Origin: Pseudoduganella armeniaca
GTDB taxonomy: Bacteria; Pseudomonadota; Gammaproteobacteria; Burkholderiales; Burkholderiaceae_D
Length of the DNA: 64,000 nucleotides
Assembly: GCF_003028855.1 (NCBI RefSeq)
Contig: NZ_CP028324.1
Coordinates: forward strand, 4,526,001 to 4,590,000
Direction: 5' to 3'
In this document: positions 16,669-24,184 of the stretch, in pieces
Layout: each line of letters starts with the position of its first letter
How positions within the stretch are numbered: the first letter of the stretch is position 1
The notes under the pieces: model-generated
The model's input: the letters and a program-made list of their open reading frames with translations, nothing else
What the model was told of the DNA's origin: nothing
Database searches by the model: none
Translations under genes and position numbers: made by a program

Positions 16669-18900
16669 TTAGCTAAGCGTATTGGTAATGGTGTCGTCGG
16701 CCAGCTGGCGCGACGAGCGGATCAGCGCGGCCACGTCCAGGATCAGGGACACGCCGCCATCGCCCAGGATGGTGGCGCCGGAGATGCCCGCCACCTTCCT
16801 GTAATTCGATTCCAGGTTCTTCACGACCACCTGCTGCTGCCCCACCAGTTCATCGACGAACAGGCAGGCCTTGCGTCCCTCGGTTTCCAGGATCACCAGG
16901 ATGCCCTCGGACGGGTCGGTGTAGCGCGGCACGATGTCGAACATCTGGTACAGCGGGATCAGGGGCAGGTATTCGCCGCGCACCTTGACCACCCGGCCCT
17001 TGCCGGTGATTTCCTTGACGTCTTCCGGCGCCGGCTGCATCGATTCGATGACGAAGCCCAGCGGCAGGATGTAGACTTCCTCGCCGACCCGGATCGACAT
17101 GCCGTCCAGGATCGCCAGCGTCAGCGGCAGCGAAATCGACATCGTGGTGCCGAAGCCCTTGGCCGAGCGGATGTCCACCGAGCCGCCCAGCGCCGTGATG
17201 TTGCGCTTGACGACGTCCATGCCGACACCGCGCCCCGACACGTCCGTCACCTGCTCGGCGGTCGAGAAGCCCGGCGCGAAGATCAGCTGCCACACGTCGG
17301 CATCGGGCATGTTGTCCGATACCGGCAGGCCGTTCTGCTTGGCCTTGGCCAGGATCTTGTCGCGGTTCAGGCCCGCGCCGTCGTCCGACACCTCGATGAT
17401 GATGTTGCCGCCCTGGTGCGTGGCCGACAGGAACAGCCGGCCGGCGTCCGTCTTGCCCGCCGCGCGGCGCGCTTCCGGCATCTCGATGCCATGGTCGATG
17501 CTGTTGCGCACCAGGTGCGTCAGCGGGTCGACGATGCGCTCGATCAGGCCCTTGTCCAGTTCCGTCGCGGCGCCGTTGGTGATGAAGTCGACCTTCTTGC
17601 CCAGCTTCGTGGCCAGGTCGCGCACCATGCGCGGGAAGCGCGAGAACACGAAGTCCATCGGCATCATGCGGATCGACATCACCGCTTCCTGCAGGTCGCG
17701 CGTGTTGCGGGTCAGCTGGCTGACGGAGGCCAGCAGGCGCTGGTGCACCATCGGGTCCAGCGTGTCGACGCGCTGCTCGATCATCGCCTGCGTGATCACC
17801 AGCTCGCCCACCAGGTTGATCAGCTGGTCGACCTTCTCGATCGACACGCGGATCGACGACGACTCGGCGCCGTGCGCCGGCGCGGCCGCGACCTTTTCGT
17901 CCTTGCGCACCGGTTTCTTTTCTTCCTCGAGCTTCTCGGCCGGCGGCGCATCCTTGATGCCCGCCGCGGCGCGGATCTGCTCCACCGGCTGGAAGAAGCC
18001 GTAGCCGCGCGCGTCGTCCGCGCCCGACTGCGCCTGCGCGCGGATCTCGTCGAGCGGCTGGAAGAAGCCGTAGCCCTGCCCTTCGGCGGTGGTACCGGAG
18101 GTGGCGGCGGTCTTGCCCACTTCCGACTTCGGCAGCGGATCGAAGAAGCCGTAGCCCAGGTCGTCCTCGACCTTGCTGCGTTCGGCCTGCTCCAGCGCGG
18201 CCTGCTCCGGCGTCAGCACCGGCAGTTCGGTGACCGTCATCTCTTCCGTGTTCAGCACGAACGAGCAGATGGCGATGATGTCGTCCAGGCTTTCGTGCGT
18301 GGTGACGACCATCGCGTTGCGCTCGTTGTCGAGCGGCGTGACGGTGACGTGCGCCAACAGGCCCAGTTCGGCGGCCAGCGCCGTGACCTCGCGGTGCGCC
18401 ATCTTCGGCAGTTCGAGACGATAGCGGCGCCCGCCGCTGTGATCGACCGTCTCCTCTTCCACCGCCGCCGTCTGGAACGCCGGTGCCACGTGGGCGATCG
18501 CCGCCAGCGGCACGTCCTGCGCCAGGTGCTGCAGCATCATGCGCACGTCGCCCACGGCATCCTGGTCCACGGCCGTGCCGAGGCGGTGGCCGTCCAGCTG
18601 CATCTTGAGCGCGTCCTTGGCCGCCAGGAAGGCATCCACGTGCTCGCCGGTGAGCGCCATCTCGCCCTTGCGGATGCGATCCAGCAGGGTCTCGAGGATG
18701 TGCGTCACCTCCGTCATGTCGGACAGGCCGAACGTTCCCGCGCCCCCCTTGACGGAGTGCGCGGTGCGGAAGATCGCGTTCAGATCCTCCTCCGTGGGCG
18801 CGCTGACATCGACGGCGAGCAGCAGCCTTTCCATTTCAGCCAGCAGCTCCTCGGCCTCGTCGAAAAAGACCTGGAAGAACTGGCTTATATCGATGGTCAT
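16669..18900 (-). CDS. cheA: Chemotaxis histidine kinase CheA
   Basis: The protein has 743 residues. P1/Hpt carries the phospho-His at H48 (FRTAHSVKGGAGTFG). A P2-like region lies at about 155-225. A long linker (about 230-345) contains three copies of G-Y-G-F-F-x-P (residues 249, 276 and 299). P3 dimerisation starts near 350 (SIRVSIEKVDQLINLVGELV), followed by the P4 ATPase (LVRNSIDHGIE, DDGAGLN, GRGVGMDVVK) and the P5 CheW-like regulatory domain (DGMSIRVGEEVYILPLGFV). It phosphorylates both CheY proteins and CheB. Confidence 0.96.
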   Translation of the reverse strand: MTIDISQFFQVFFDEAEELLAEMERLLLAVDVSAPTEEDLNAIFRTAHSVKGGAGTFGLSDMTEVTHILETLLDRIRKGEMALTGEHVDAFLAAKDALKMQLDGHRLGTAVDQDAVGDVRMMLQHLAQDVPLAAIAHVAPAFQTAAVEEETVDHSGGRRYRLELPKMAHREVTALAAELGLLAHVTVTPLDNERNAMVVTTHESLDDIIAICSFVLNTEEMTVTELPVLTPEQAALEQAERSKVEDDLGYGFFDPLPKSEVGKTAATSGTTAEGQGYGFFQPLDEIRAQAQSGADDARGYGFFQPVEQIRAAAGIKDAPPAEKLEEEKKPVRKDEKVAAAPAHGAESSSIRVSIEKVDQLINLVGELVITQAMIEQRVDTLDPMVHQRLLASVSQLTRNTRDLQEAVMSIRMMPMDFVFSRFPRMVRDLATKLGKKVDFITNGAATELDKGLIERIVDPLTHLVRNSIDHGIEMPEARRAAGKTDAGRLFLSATHQGGNIIIEVSDDGAGLNRDKILAKAKQNGLPVSDNMPDADVWQLIFAPGFSTAEQVTDVSGRGVGMDVVKRNITALGGSVDIRSAKGFGTTMSISLPLTLAILDGMSIRVGEEVYILPLGFVIESMQPAPEDVKEITGKGRVVKVRGEYLPLIPLYQMFDIVPRYTDPSEGILVILETEGRKACLFVDELVGQQQVVVKNLESNYRKVAGISGATILGDGGVSLILDVAALIRSSRQLADDTITNTLS

Positions 18901-18937
18901 GGCGTGACTCCGTCAAATAAGCTCGGGGAGAACATGA

Positions 18938-19303
18938 TCAGCCGATCACCTTCTTGACGACTTCGATCAGGCGTTGCGGGTCGAACGGCTTGACCAGCCA
19001 GCCGTTGGCGCCGGCGGCGCGGCCCTTGGCCTTCATCTCGTCGGACGACTCGGTGGTCAGCATCAGGATCGGCGTCTTGGCGTAAGCCGGCAGTTCGCGC
19101 AGGTGCGCGATCAGCTGCAGGCCGTCCATCTTCGGCATGTTCTGGTCGGTCAGCACCAGGTCCACAGTCTGCAGCTTGGCCTTTTCCAGGCCATCCTGGC
19201 CGTCGACCGCTTCCACCACCTGGTAGCCGGCGGCCTTCAGGCTGAACGCCACCATCTGGCGCAGGGAGCTGGAATCGTCAACTGCAAGAATCGTTTTAGC
19301 CAT
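18938..19303 (-). CDS. cheY: CheY-like response regulator (second copy)
   Basis: A stand-alone REC domain of 121 residues. The phospho-site is in VDLVLTDQNMPKMDGL, the acidic pair in AVDDSS, and the Lys in WLVKPF. It belongs to the branch typically found directly upstream of cheA in betaproteobacteria rather than to the FliM-binding type. It may act as a phosphate sink or as an adaptor (inference). It lies 37 bp ahead of cheA and 70 bp after the CheZ-like gene. Confidence 0.93.
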   Translation of the reverse strand: MAKTILAVDDSSSLRQMVAFSLKAAGYQVVEAVDGQDGLEKAKLQTVDLVLTDQNMPKMDGLQLIAHLRELPAYAKTPILMLTTESSDEMKAKGRAAGANGWLVKPFDPQRLIEVVKKVIG

Positions 19304-19373
19304 TTTTTTTATCTCACTTAAAAGAGTTCGGGCACTCGTGGCCCACTGTGTTTGGTTGATTACGTGGCGGAGC

Positions 19374-19928
19374 TCAGAACAGCTCGATGTCGCCGCTTTC
19401 CAGGTGCTTCTGGCTGACCGCCTTGCGCAGCACGCTGCGCAGCTCCAGGCTCTGGATCGCCAGCGCCATGCTGACCTTGCCGAGCAGGTCGACGATCGCG
19501 TCGCTGTCGCTTTCCGGGTCCATCTCGGCGCCGTAGGTGCCCAGCGTGGCGAGGAACTCGCGCAGGCCCGTCACGCGCTTCAAGGTGCGGTCGATCAGCT
19601 GGCTCGTCATGTCCTGGAATTGCATGCTGGTGATGGCGGCGTTGACGTAGGTGCTGACCTGTTCGTTCATCGCTTCCAGCTTGGCCTTGTCCTCGGGCGA
19701 CGGCGTGCCGCCGTCCAGCAGCAGGCGGATCGTGGTCTGCTGCGCATTGACGGCATCGTGGATCGCCATGAAGTTGCGCGACAGCTTCTCGATCGCCTCC
19801 TCCAGCAGCAGGTTGGTCTGCAGCAGGTCGGTCTCCACCTCGCTCAGGTGCTTCTTGCCGTGATCCGACACGCCCGACAGCATGCGCTTGACGTGGGAGC
19901 CGAGGATTTTTTTTCTGTTCATAACCAT
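19374..19928 (-). CDS. CheZ-like chemotaxis protein (putative second CheY-P phosphatase)
   Basis: The protein has 184 residues and is predicted almost all helical. Residues 101-120 read SMQFQDMTSQLIDRTLKRV, which aligns with the CheZ catalytic helix AQDFQDLTGQVIKRV. The catalytic pair D and Q is kept as D106 and Q110. The C-terminus ends SGDIELF, unlike the CheZ tail but like CheD in this cluster. The start is either ATG 19928 or the in-frame ATG 19922. The gene lies between motB and cheY, so a role in CheY dephosphorylation is likely but not proven; it is too divergent overall to call CheZ outright. Confidence 0.8.
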   Translation of the reverse strand: MVMNRKKILGSHVKRMLSGVSDHGKKHLSEVETDLLQTNLLLEEAIEKLSRNFMAIHDAVNAQQTTIRLLLDGGTPSPEDKAKLEAMNEQVSTYVNAAITSMQFQDMTSQLIDRTLKRVTGLREFLATLGTYGAEMDPESDSDAIVDLLGKVSMALAIQSLELRSVLRKAVSQKHLESGDIELF

Positions 19929-19943
19929 CTCGTCTTGGGTGCT

Positions 19944-20879
19944 TTATTTCGTCGCGGCGCCAGCCGCCTGGGCGGCCGCTTCGCGCGTCGCTTCCGTGTC
20001 CGTGCCGACTTCCAGCCTGCCGGCGTCGCGCATCAGGTTCTCTTCCGTCTTCTTGTTCATCACGATGATGCTGATGCGCCGGTTGATTGGATTGAACGGG
20101 TCCTTGCGGTCCAGGTGCGCGGCCGAGGCCAGGCCGACCACCCGGATGATCTTGCTGTCCTGCATGCCGCCCTGCACCAGCGCGCGGCGCGAGGCATTGG
20201 CGCGGTCCGCCGACAATTCCCAGTTACTGTAGCCCGTCTCGCTGAAATATGGCGTCGAATCGGTGTGGCCGGTGAGACCGATGCGGTTCGGCACGTCGTT
20301 CAGCACCGGGGCGATCTCTTCCAGGATGGCGCGCGTGTACTGCTGCAGGTCGGCCTTACCGGCCGGGAACATCGGGCGGTTCTGCTCGTCCACGATCTGG
20401 ATGCGCAGGCCTTCGCTGGTGAAGTCCAACAGCAGCTGGTCCTTGAACTTCTGCAGCGCGGCCGAGCTCTCGATCTTGCTCTGGATGCGTTCCTTCAAGG
20501 TCTGCAGGCGCTGCGTCTCTTCCTTCTCCAGCGCGGCCTTCATGGCCGACAGGTTGAACGACTTCTTGGCCGTCTCGGTGCCACCCGCGTTGACCTGGCC
20601 ATCCTGCCGGCTCAGGTCCTTGCCGCCGCCCTTGATGATGGACGAGCTGTCGCCGCTGCCGGAACCGCCCTGCATCGCCACCTTCAGCGGCGTCTTGAAG
20701 AATTCGGAGATGCCGTTCAAATCGCCCTTGCTGGTCGAACCCAGCAGCCACATCAGCAGGAAGAAGGCCATCATCGCCGTCACGAAGTCGGCGTAGGCGA
20801 TCTTCCACGCGCCGCCATGGTGGCCGCCCGCGTGCTTCTTGATGCGCTTGACGATAATCGGCTTGGCGCCGTCATCCAT
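19944..20879 (-). CDS. motB: Flagellar stator protein MotB
   Basis: The protein has 311 residues. A basic N-terminus (IIVKRIKKHAGGHHGGAWKIAYADFVTAMMAFFLLMWLLG) contains the single membrane helix and the proton-binding Asp (YADFVTAMMAFF). A plug/linker region precedes the OmpA-like peptidoglycan-binding domain (IGLTGHTDSTPY, NWELSADRANASRRAL, NRRISIIV). It forms the proton-driven stator with MotA, 18 bp upstream. Confidence 0.97.
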   Translation of the reverse strand: MDDGAKPIIVKRIKKHAGGHHGGAWKIAYADFVTAMMAFFLLMWLLGSTSKGDLNGISEFFKTPLKVAMQGGSGSGDSSSIIKGGGKDLSRQDGQVNAGGTETAKKSFNLSAMKAALEKEETQRLQTLKERIQSKIESSAALQKFKDQLLLDFTSEGLRIQIVDEQNRPMFPAGKADLQQYTRAILEEIAPVLNDVPNRIGLTGHTDSTPYFSETGYSNWELSADRANASRRALVQGGMQDSKIIRVVGLASAAHLDRKDPFNPINRRISIIVMNKKTEENLMRDAGRLEVGTDTEATREAAAQAAGAATK

Positions 20880-20897
20880 GATGCCGCCCCTTTGCCA

Positions 20898-21758
20898 TTA
20901 CTTCGCCTTGGCCTTCTTGATGTGGTCTTCCAGCTCGGCGAACGTCGGACGCTCGGTCGAGTACAGCACCTTGCGGCCGAATTCCACGGCCAGCGCCGGC
21001 GCGTAACCGTTCAGGCTGGCCAGCAGCGTCACCTTTACGCATTGGAACATCTTGCTCGACTCTTCCAGTTTCTGTTCCAGCAGGCTCGACAGTGGGCCGA
21101 CGAAACCGTAGGCCAGCAGGATGCCCAGGAAGGTACCGACCAGCGCGTGCGCGATCAGCATGCCCAGCTCGGAAGGCGGCAGGCCGACCGATTCCATCGT
21201 GTGCACCACGCCCATCACGGCCGCGACGATGCCGAAGGCCGGCAGGCCGTCGCCCAGCTTGGCGATGCAATGCGCCGGCACCGCGCCTTCATGGTGGTGA
21301 GTTTCCAGTTCGTTGTCCATCAGGTTCTCGATCTGGAACGCGTCCATGTTGCCCGAGACCATTAGGCGCAGGTAGTCGGTCATGAATTCGACGATGTGGT
21401 GATCTTCCAGCACGGTCGGATACTTCGAGAACAGCGGGCTCTCCGCCGGCGATTCGATATCGCCCTCGATCGACATCAGGCCTTCCTTGCGGACCTTGGA
21501 CAGGATGTCGAACAGCAGCGACAGCATTTCCATGTACAGGTCCTTGGTGTAGCGCGAGCCCTTGAACAGCGTGGGCAAGGCGGCCATCGTGGCCTTGATC
21601 GCCTTGCCGTTATTGCCGACGAAGAAGGCGCCCACGGCCGCGCCGCCGATCATCAGCAGCTCGAGGGGCTGGAACAACGCCGCCAGGTGCCCGCCAGCCA
21701 TGGCAAAACCGCCGAACACGGAAGCCATGACGACGACATAACCGATAATGACTAACAC
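20898..21758 (-). CDS. motA: Flagellar stator protein MotA
   Basis: The protein has 286 residues, translated from GTG at 21758 (LVIIGYVVVMASVFGGFAMAGG). Four membrane helices are visible, two at the N-terminus and two near 170-230 (GDGLPAFGIVAAVMGVVHTM; IAHALVGTFLGILLAYGFVGPL). The large cytoplasmic loop contacts FliG, and its charged residues fall in SKVRKEGLMSIE. A 93-bp gap separates it from the methyltransferase gene upstream. In that gap the minus strand carries GCCGATCT, six of eight bases of a sigma-28 -10, but no matching -35, so no promoter is claimed. Confidence 0.97.
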   Translation of the reverse strand: MLVIIGYVVVMASVFGGFAMAGGHLAALFQPLELLMIGGAAVGAFFVGNNGKAIKATMAALPTLFKGSRYTKDLYMEMLSLLFDILSKVRKEGLMSIEGDIESPAESPLFSKYPTVLEDHHIVEFMTDYLRLMVSGNMDAFQIENLMDNELETHHHEGAVPAHCIAKLGDGLPAFGIVAAVMGVVHTMESVGLPPSELGMLIAHALVGTFLGILLAYGFVGPLSSLLEQKLEESSKMFQCVKVTLLASLNGYAPALAVEFGRKVLYSTERPTFAELEDHIKKAKAK

Positions 21759-21851
21759 GCATCAACCCTTCAACAAAAAATGCCGCACCGAAATAAATTC
21801 CACAAGGAACTACTCTAGCGTGAGATCGGCTCCCGGGCAAGTGAAACCCGG

Positions 21852-22637
21852 CTAAAACCGCCATACATACAGAGGAGGCGCGCCCTCTGTGGTGAATATG
21901 GTCTTGTCGGGAATATAAGGCGGTATGGCGAATTCATAACTTACTAACAAACTGCCAACTTTCATTTCGCGCCGCGCTTTTGCATATAAGGCATTCATTA
22001 CTGCCGGTGACAGGTAAGCGAATACCACGTCATACTCGCCGAACTGGAGCTTTTCATAATCCCCGCGAATAAACCGGGCGCGCGAACCGGTAAATCGGGC
22101 GCGCAGGAAAGAATATAACCACGGCAGCGGCGCCAGCTCGATGCCGGTGCAGTCGACATCGGGTCGCAGCCGCGCCAGGTGCAAGGTCATGCCGCCCAGG
22201 CCGCTGCCGACGTCGATCACCCGCAGCCCCGGCTGGGCCGGCAGCAGCGCCGCCACCGCCTCCCACACGGGCTGGCTGGACGGGAAATACGGCACCTGGG
22301 TGCGAAAAGTGGACCAGTACCAGCCCAGCAGCACTATAAATATGACCAGGTAGACGATCGGCGGCAGCGCCAGCGCGCTGGTCACCATCAAGGCCAGCGG
22401 AAACAGCAGCTGGATGACCCGCCACCATGGCGCCAGGCCCAGCTTCCACGTCAGCGCGCTGGCCAGCACGCCCTGCAGCAGCACGGCCTGGAACAGGGTC
22501 AGGCCGTGCCCCAGTGCCTCGGCCAGCAGCGCCAGCAGCGCGCACGGCAATAAAGCGGCGACCTGTATACAAAGCGCGCGCACCGCCGGCGGGCGCAGCG
22601 CGGCATGCAAAAAAGACAAAAGCCGGGGCGGCGTCAT
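21852..22637 (-). CDS. Membrane-anchored class I SAM-dependent methyltransferase
   Basis: The protein has 261 residues. The first about 110 are strongly hydrophobic, with some three to four helices (CIQVAALLPCALLALLAEAL, LLFPLALMVTSALAL, IVYLVIFIVLLGWYW). A Rossmann methyltransferase domain follows: motif I LRVIDVGSGLGGMTLHLA, an acidic end of strand 2 in CTGIELAP, and DVVFAYLSPAVM. The substrate is unknown. It sits between flhC (40 bp) and motA (93 bp), a place where model flagellar clusters have no such gene. Confidence 0.85.
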   Translation of the reverse strand: MTPPRLLSFLHAALRPPAVRALCIQVAALLPCALLALLAEALGHGLTLFQAVLLQGVLASALTWKLGLAPWWRVIQLLFPLALMVTSALALPPIVYLVIFIVLLGWYWSTFRTQVPYFPSSQPVWEAVAALLPAQPGLRVIDVGSGLGGMTLHLARLRPDVDCTGIELAPLPWLYSFLRARFTGSRARFIRGDYEKLQFGEYDVVFAYLSPAVMNALYAKARREMKVGSLLVSYEFAIPPYIPDKTIFTTEGAPPLYVWRF

Positions 22638-22677
22638 CGGCCGGCCCGGCTTGCGTGAAGTTGGGGAGTTGCCAAGT

Positions 22678-23220
22678 TCAGGCGGCGGCTTCGTCTTTGG
22701 CCTTGCGGGTCTTGCCCGCGCGCGAAGGCATGTGGCACAGGCCGCACTGGTAATCGCCGTTCAGGTCCATGCCGTTGACGATGAACTTGCCCTGGCATTT
22801 GCTGCAGGTCTTCAGTTCCAGCATATTGCTCGAGAAGAAACGCACCAGGGTCCACGCGCGCGTCAGCGACAGCAGCGGCTCCTCGCCCGGCGCGGGCGGC
22901 ATTTGCTCCAGGTACAGCTTGTAGGCCTTCATGATGGCTTCGATGCCAGAGGCGCCCGCGTGCTCGACGAGGAAATTATGGATATTGATGAACAGCGAAC
23001 TATGGATGTTCGGCTGCCACGTCAGGAACCAGTCGGTGGAAAACGGCAGCATGCCTTTCGGCGGCGACACACCCTTCAGCTCCTTATACAGCTTCAAGAG
23101 GCGCTCGCGCGACAGCGATACTTCCGATTCCAGCAGTTGCAGGCGGGCACCCAGGTTGATCAGCTCGATGGCCAGCTGGATTTCCTGCGCTTCGCTCACG
23201 ACACTTTTCTTGCTCATCAT
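22678..23220 (-). CDS. flhC: Flagellar master regulator subunit FlhC
   Basis: The protein has 180 residues. With FlhD it forms the FlhD4C2 activator of class II flagellar promoters. The N-terminal helical region (EAQEIQLAIELINLGARLQLLE) is typical. The four-Cys zinc site is visible as CSKC...CGLC near the C-terminus, which ends in a basic tail. It lies 39 bp downstream of flhD in the usual order. Confidence 0.96.
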   Translation of the reverse strand: MMSKKSVVSEAQEIQLAIELINLGARLQLLESEVSLSRERLLKLYKELKGVSPPKGMLPFSTDWFLTWQPNIHSSLFINIHNFLVEHAGASGIEAIMKAYKLYLEQMPPAPGEEPLLSLTRAWTLVRFFSSNMLELKTCSKCQGKFIVNGMDLNGDYQCGLCHMPSRAGKTRKAKDEAAA

Positions 23221-23259
23221 CGGCTCCCGGATTCCAGAACGTGCGAACTACTATACTGC

Positions 23260-23577
23260 TTAAGCGATTTCTTCGACGCCCTGTCCGGCCATCAGGATCG
23301 CGGCGTGCGATTGCGCCAGCGAGCGCTCTTTCGTGTGGTTCGTCAGCATGCCCAGGATGGCGCTGTCGTCGAAGCGGAAGCGGGCCAGCATCATGTTGCC
23401 GCCGGCGAGCTTCAGGATCTGGGCGTTGCTCATGCCTTCGATCAGGTCGGCGATGTCGGCCGAGATGCCCAGGCGGAAGATGGCGGTGACCTTGTCGGCG
23501 CGGATCATCTGTTGAGCCAGCATCAGGTAGCTCAGATTTGCATCGCGAATTTCAGCCATCATGTCGTTTGCGGTCAT
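23260..23577 (-). CDS. flhD: Flagellar master regulator subunit FlhD
   Basis: The protein has 105 residues. ATG at 23577 has GAGGAG seven bases upstream and gives the standard beginning TANDMMAEIRDANLSYLMLAQ. The longer in-frame reading from 23907 is rejected because it runs through the regulatory region with a low-complexity, non-family sequence. The core DKVTAIFRLGISADIADLI is conserved. The gene has an unusually long upstream region with palindromes and repeats (listed separately), consistent with heavy regulation. Confidence 0.96.
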   Translation of the reverse strand: MTANDMMAEIRDANLSYLMLAQQMIRADKVTAIFRLGISADIADLIEGMSNAQILKLAGGNMMLARFRFDDSAILGMLTNHTKERSLAQSHAAILMAGQGVEEIA

Positions 23578-23603
23578 GTGAATCTCCTCGTCGTATTCGG
23601 TTG

Positions 23604-23730
23604 GGAACGCATTTGCGTTTCCGTTGAGATACATAGTGCCGTACGGCATGATGGACGAGAAGAGGCAGACTTCTGTATTTCGGGTAGGGGAACGGCAGGA
23701 CGGCCCTGTCAGCGTTTGTCTGACAAACGC
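23604..23730 (-). promoter_or_regulatory. Two inverted repeats in the flhD leader
   Basis: The first, 23604-23622, reads GGAACGCATTTGCGTTTCC (near-perfect), 27-45 bp ahead of the flhD start. The second, 23712-23730, is a perfect nine-base palindrome GCGTTTGTC-T-GACAAACGC. Either could be a DNA operator or a hairpin in the 5' leader of the flhDC mRNA. No binding protein can be named from sequence. Confidence 0.5.
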
Positions 23731-23886
23731 AGGGCGATCATAGGGGCGCGCCAGTGTTGGCGCGGCTTTGCGGGTGGTGTATCCGGACGGAAAATAGTGC
23801 CCGTCAGAACGAAATTTTTTGTTGAAACCGGTGTTTCGGTGCGGCAAATTCGCCACATCTGTACAGGGTAACGACACGGCTGAGCA

Positions 23887-24032
23887 GAACTTTAGGGTTC
23901 CCAGCAAAAAATTTTAAGATTTTTTCGCTGCGGCCAAAGCGCCGAACAGAGGACGCTTTCCTGCCCATCTGAAATCGGTAACGGCAGCGTTGCGAGGAAC
24001 TTTAGGGTTTTTCGCAAAAAATTTTGAAAATT
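23887..24032. repeat. Direct repeats in the flhD-kynU intergenic region
   Basis: The copies 23887-23922 and 23997-24032 share GAACTTTAGGGTT, then three to four variable bases, then GCAAAAAATTTT; they are 110 bp apart. The A6T4 core also appears inverted at 23811-23821 (GAAATTTTTTG). The whole gap (23578-24184, 607 bp) holds no convincing gene: minus-strand reading of 23892-24095 has no ribosome site or family features. The A-tracts stand out in a GC-rich genome and are plausible nucleoid-protein or activator sites for flhDC. Confidence 0.6.
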
Positions 24033-24106
24033 CTTCAAATTCTTGCCAAACCCAGCATTCATGCGGGTTTGCGGGGCATCGCCAGGGCCGGCCAAGGGCT
24101 TGGCAA

Positions 24107-24138
24107 TTGCCTGAGTATCATCTTTCCCATGCTACACT
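24107..24138 (+). promoter_or_regulatory. Candidate kynU-kynA promoter
   Basis: TTGCCT (24107-24112) and TACACT (24133-24138) resemble -35 and -10 boxes, though the 20-base spacing is long. A nested palindrome GAAGCTTCAAGCTT lies at about 24152-24165, between this and the kynU start. It could be an operator or a leader hairpin. Confidence 0.35.
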
Positions 24139-24184
24139 CGCGCTTTCATTTGAAGCTTCAAGCTTTTTTTACTGGGGTGATGCC

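Noticed and set aside
16573..18957. 794-codon plus-strand frame opposite cheA
   Set aside because: Same pattern of shadow translation, with no recognisable domain. cheA has full domain order on the other strand.
21759..21851. Sigma-28 promoter ahead of motA
   Set aside because: Only a GCCGATCT-like -10 was found; no TAAA-type -35 at the right distance.
23892..24095. 67-codon minus-strand frame upstream of flhD
   Set aside because: It runs through the direct repeats, lacks a ribosome site and resembles no family. Its apparent similarity is due to the repeats.
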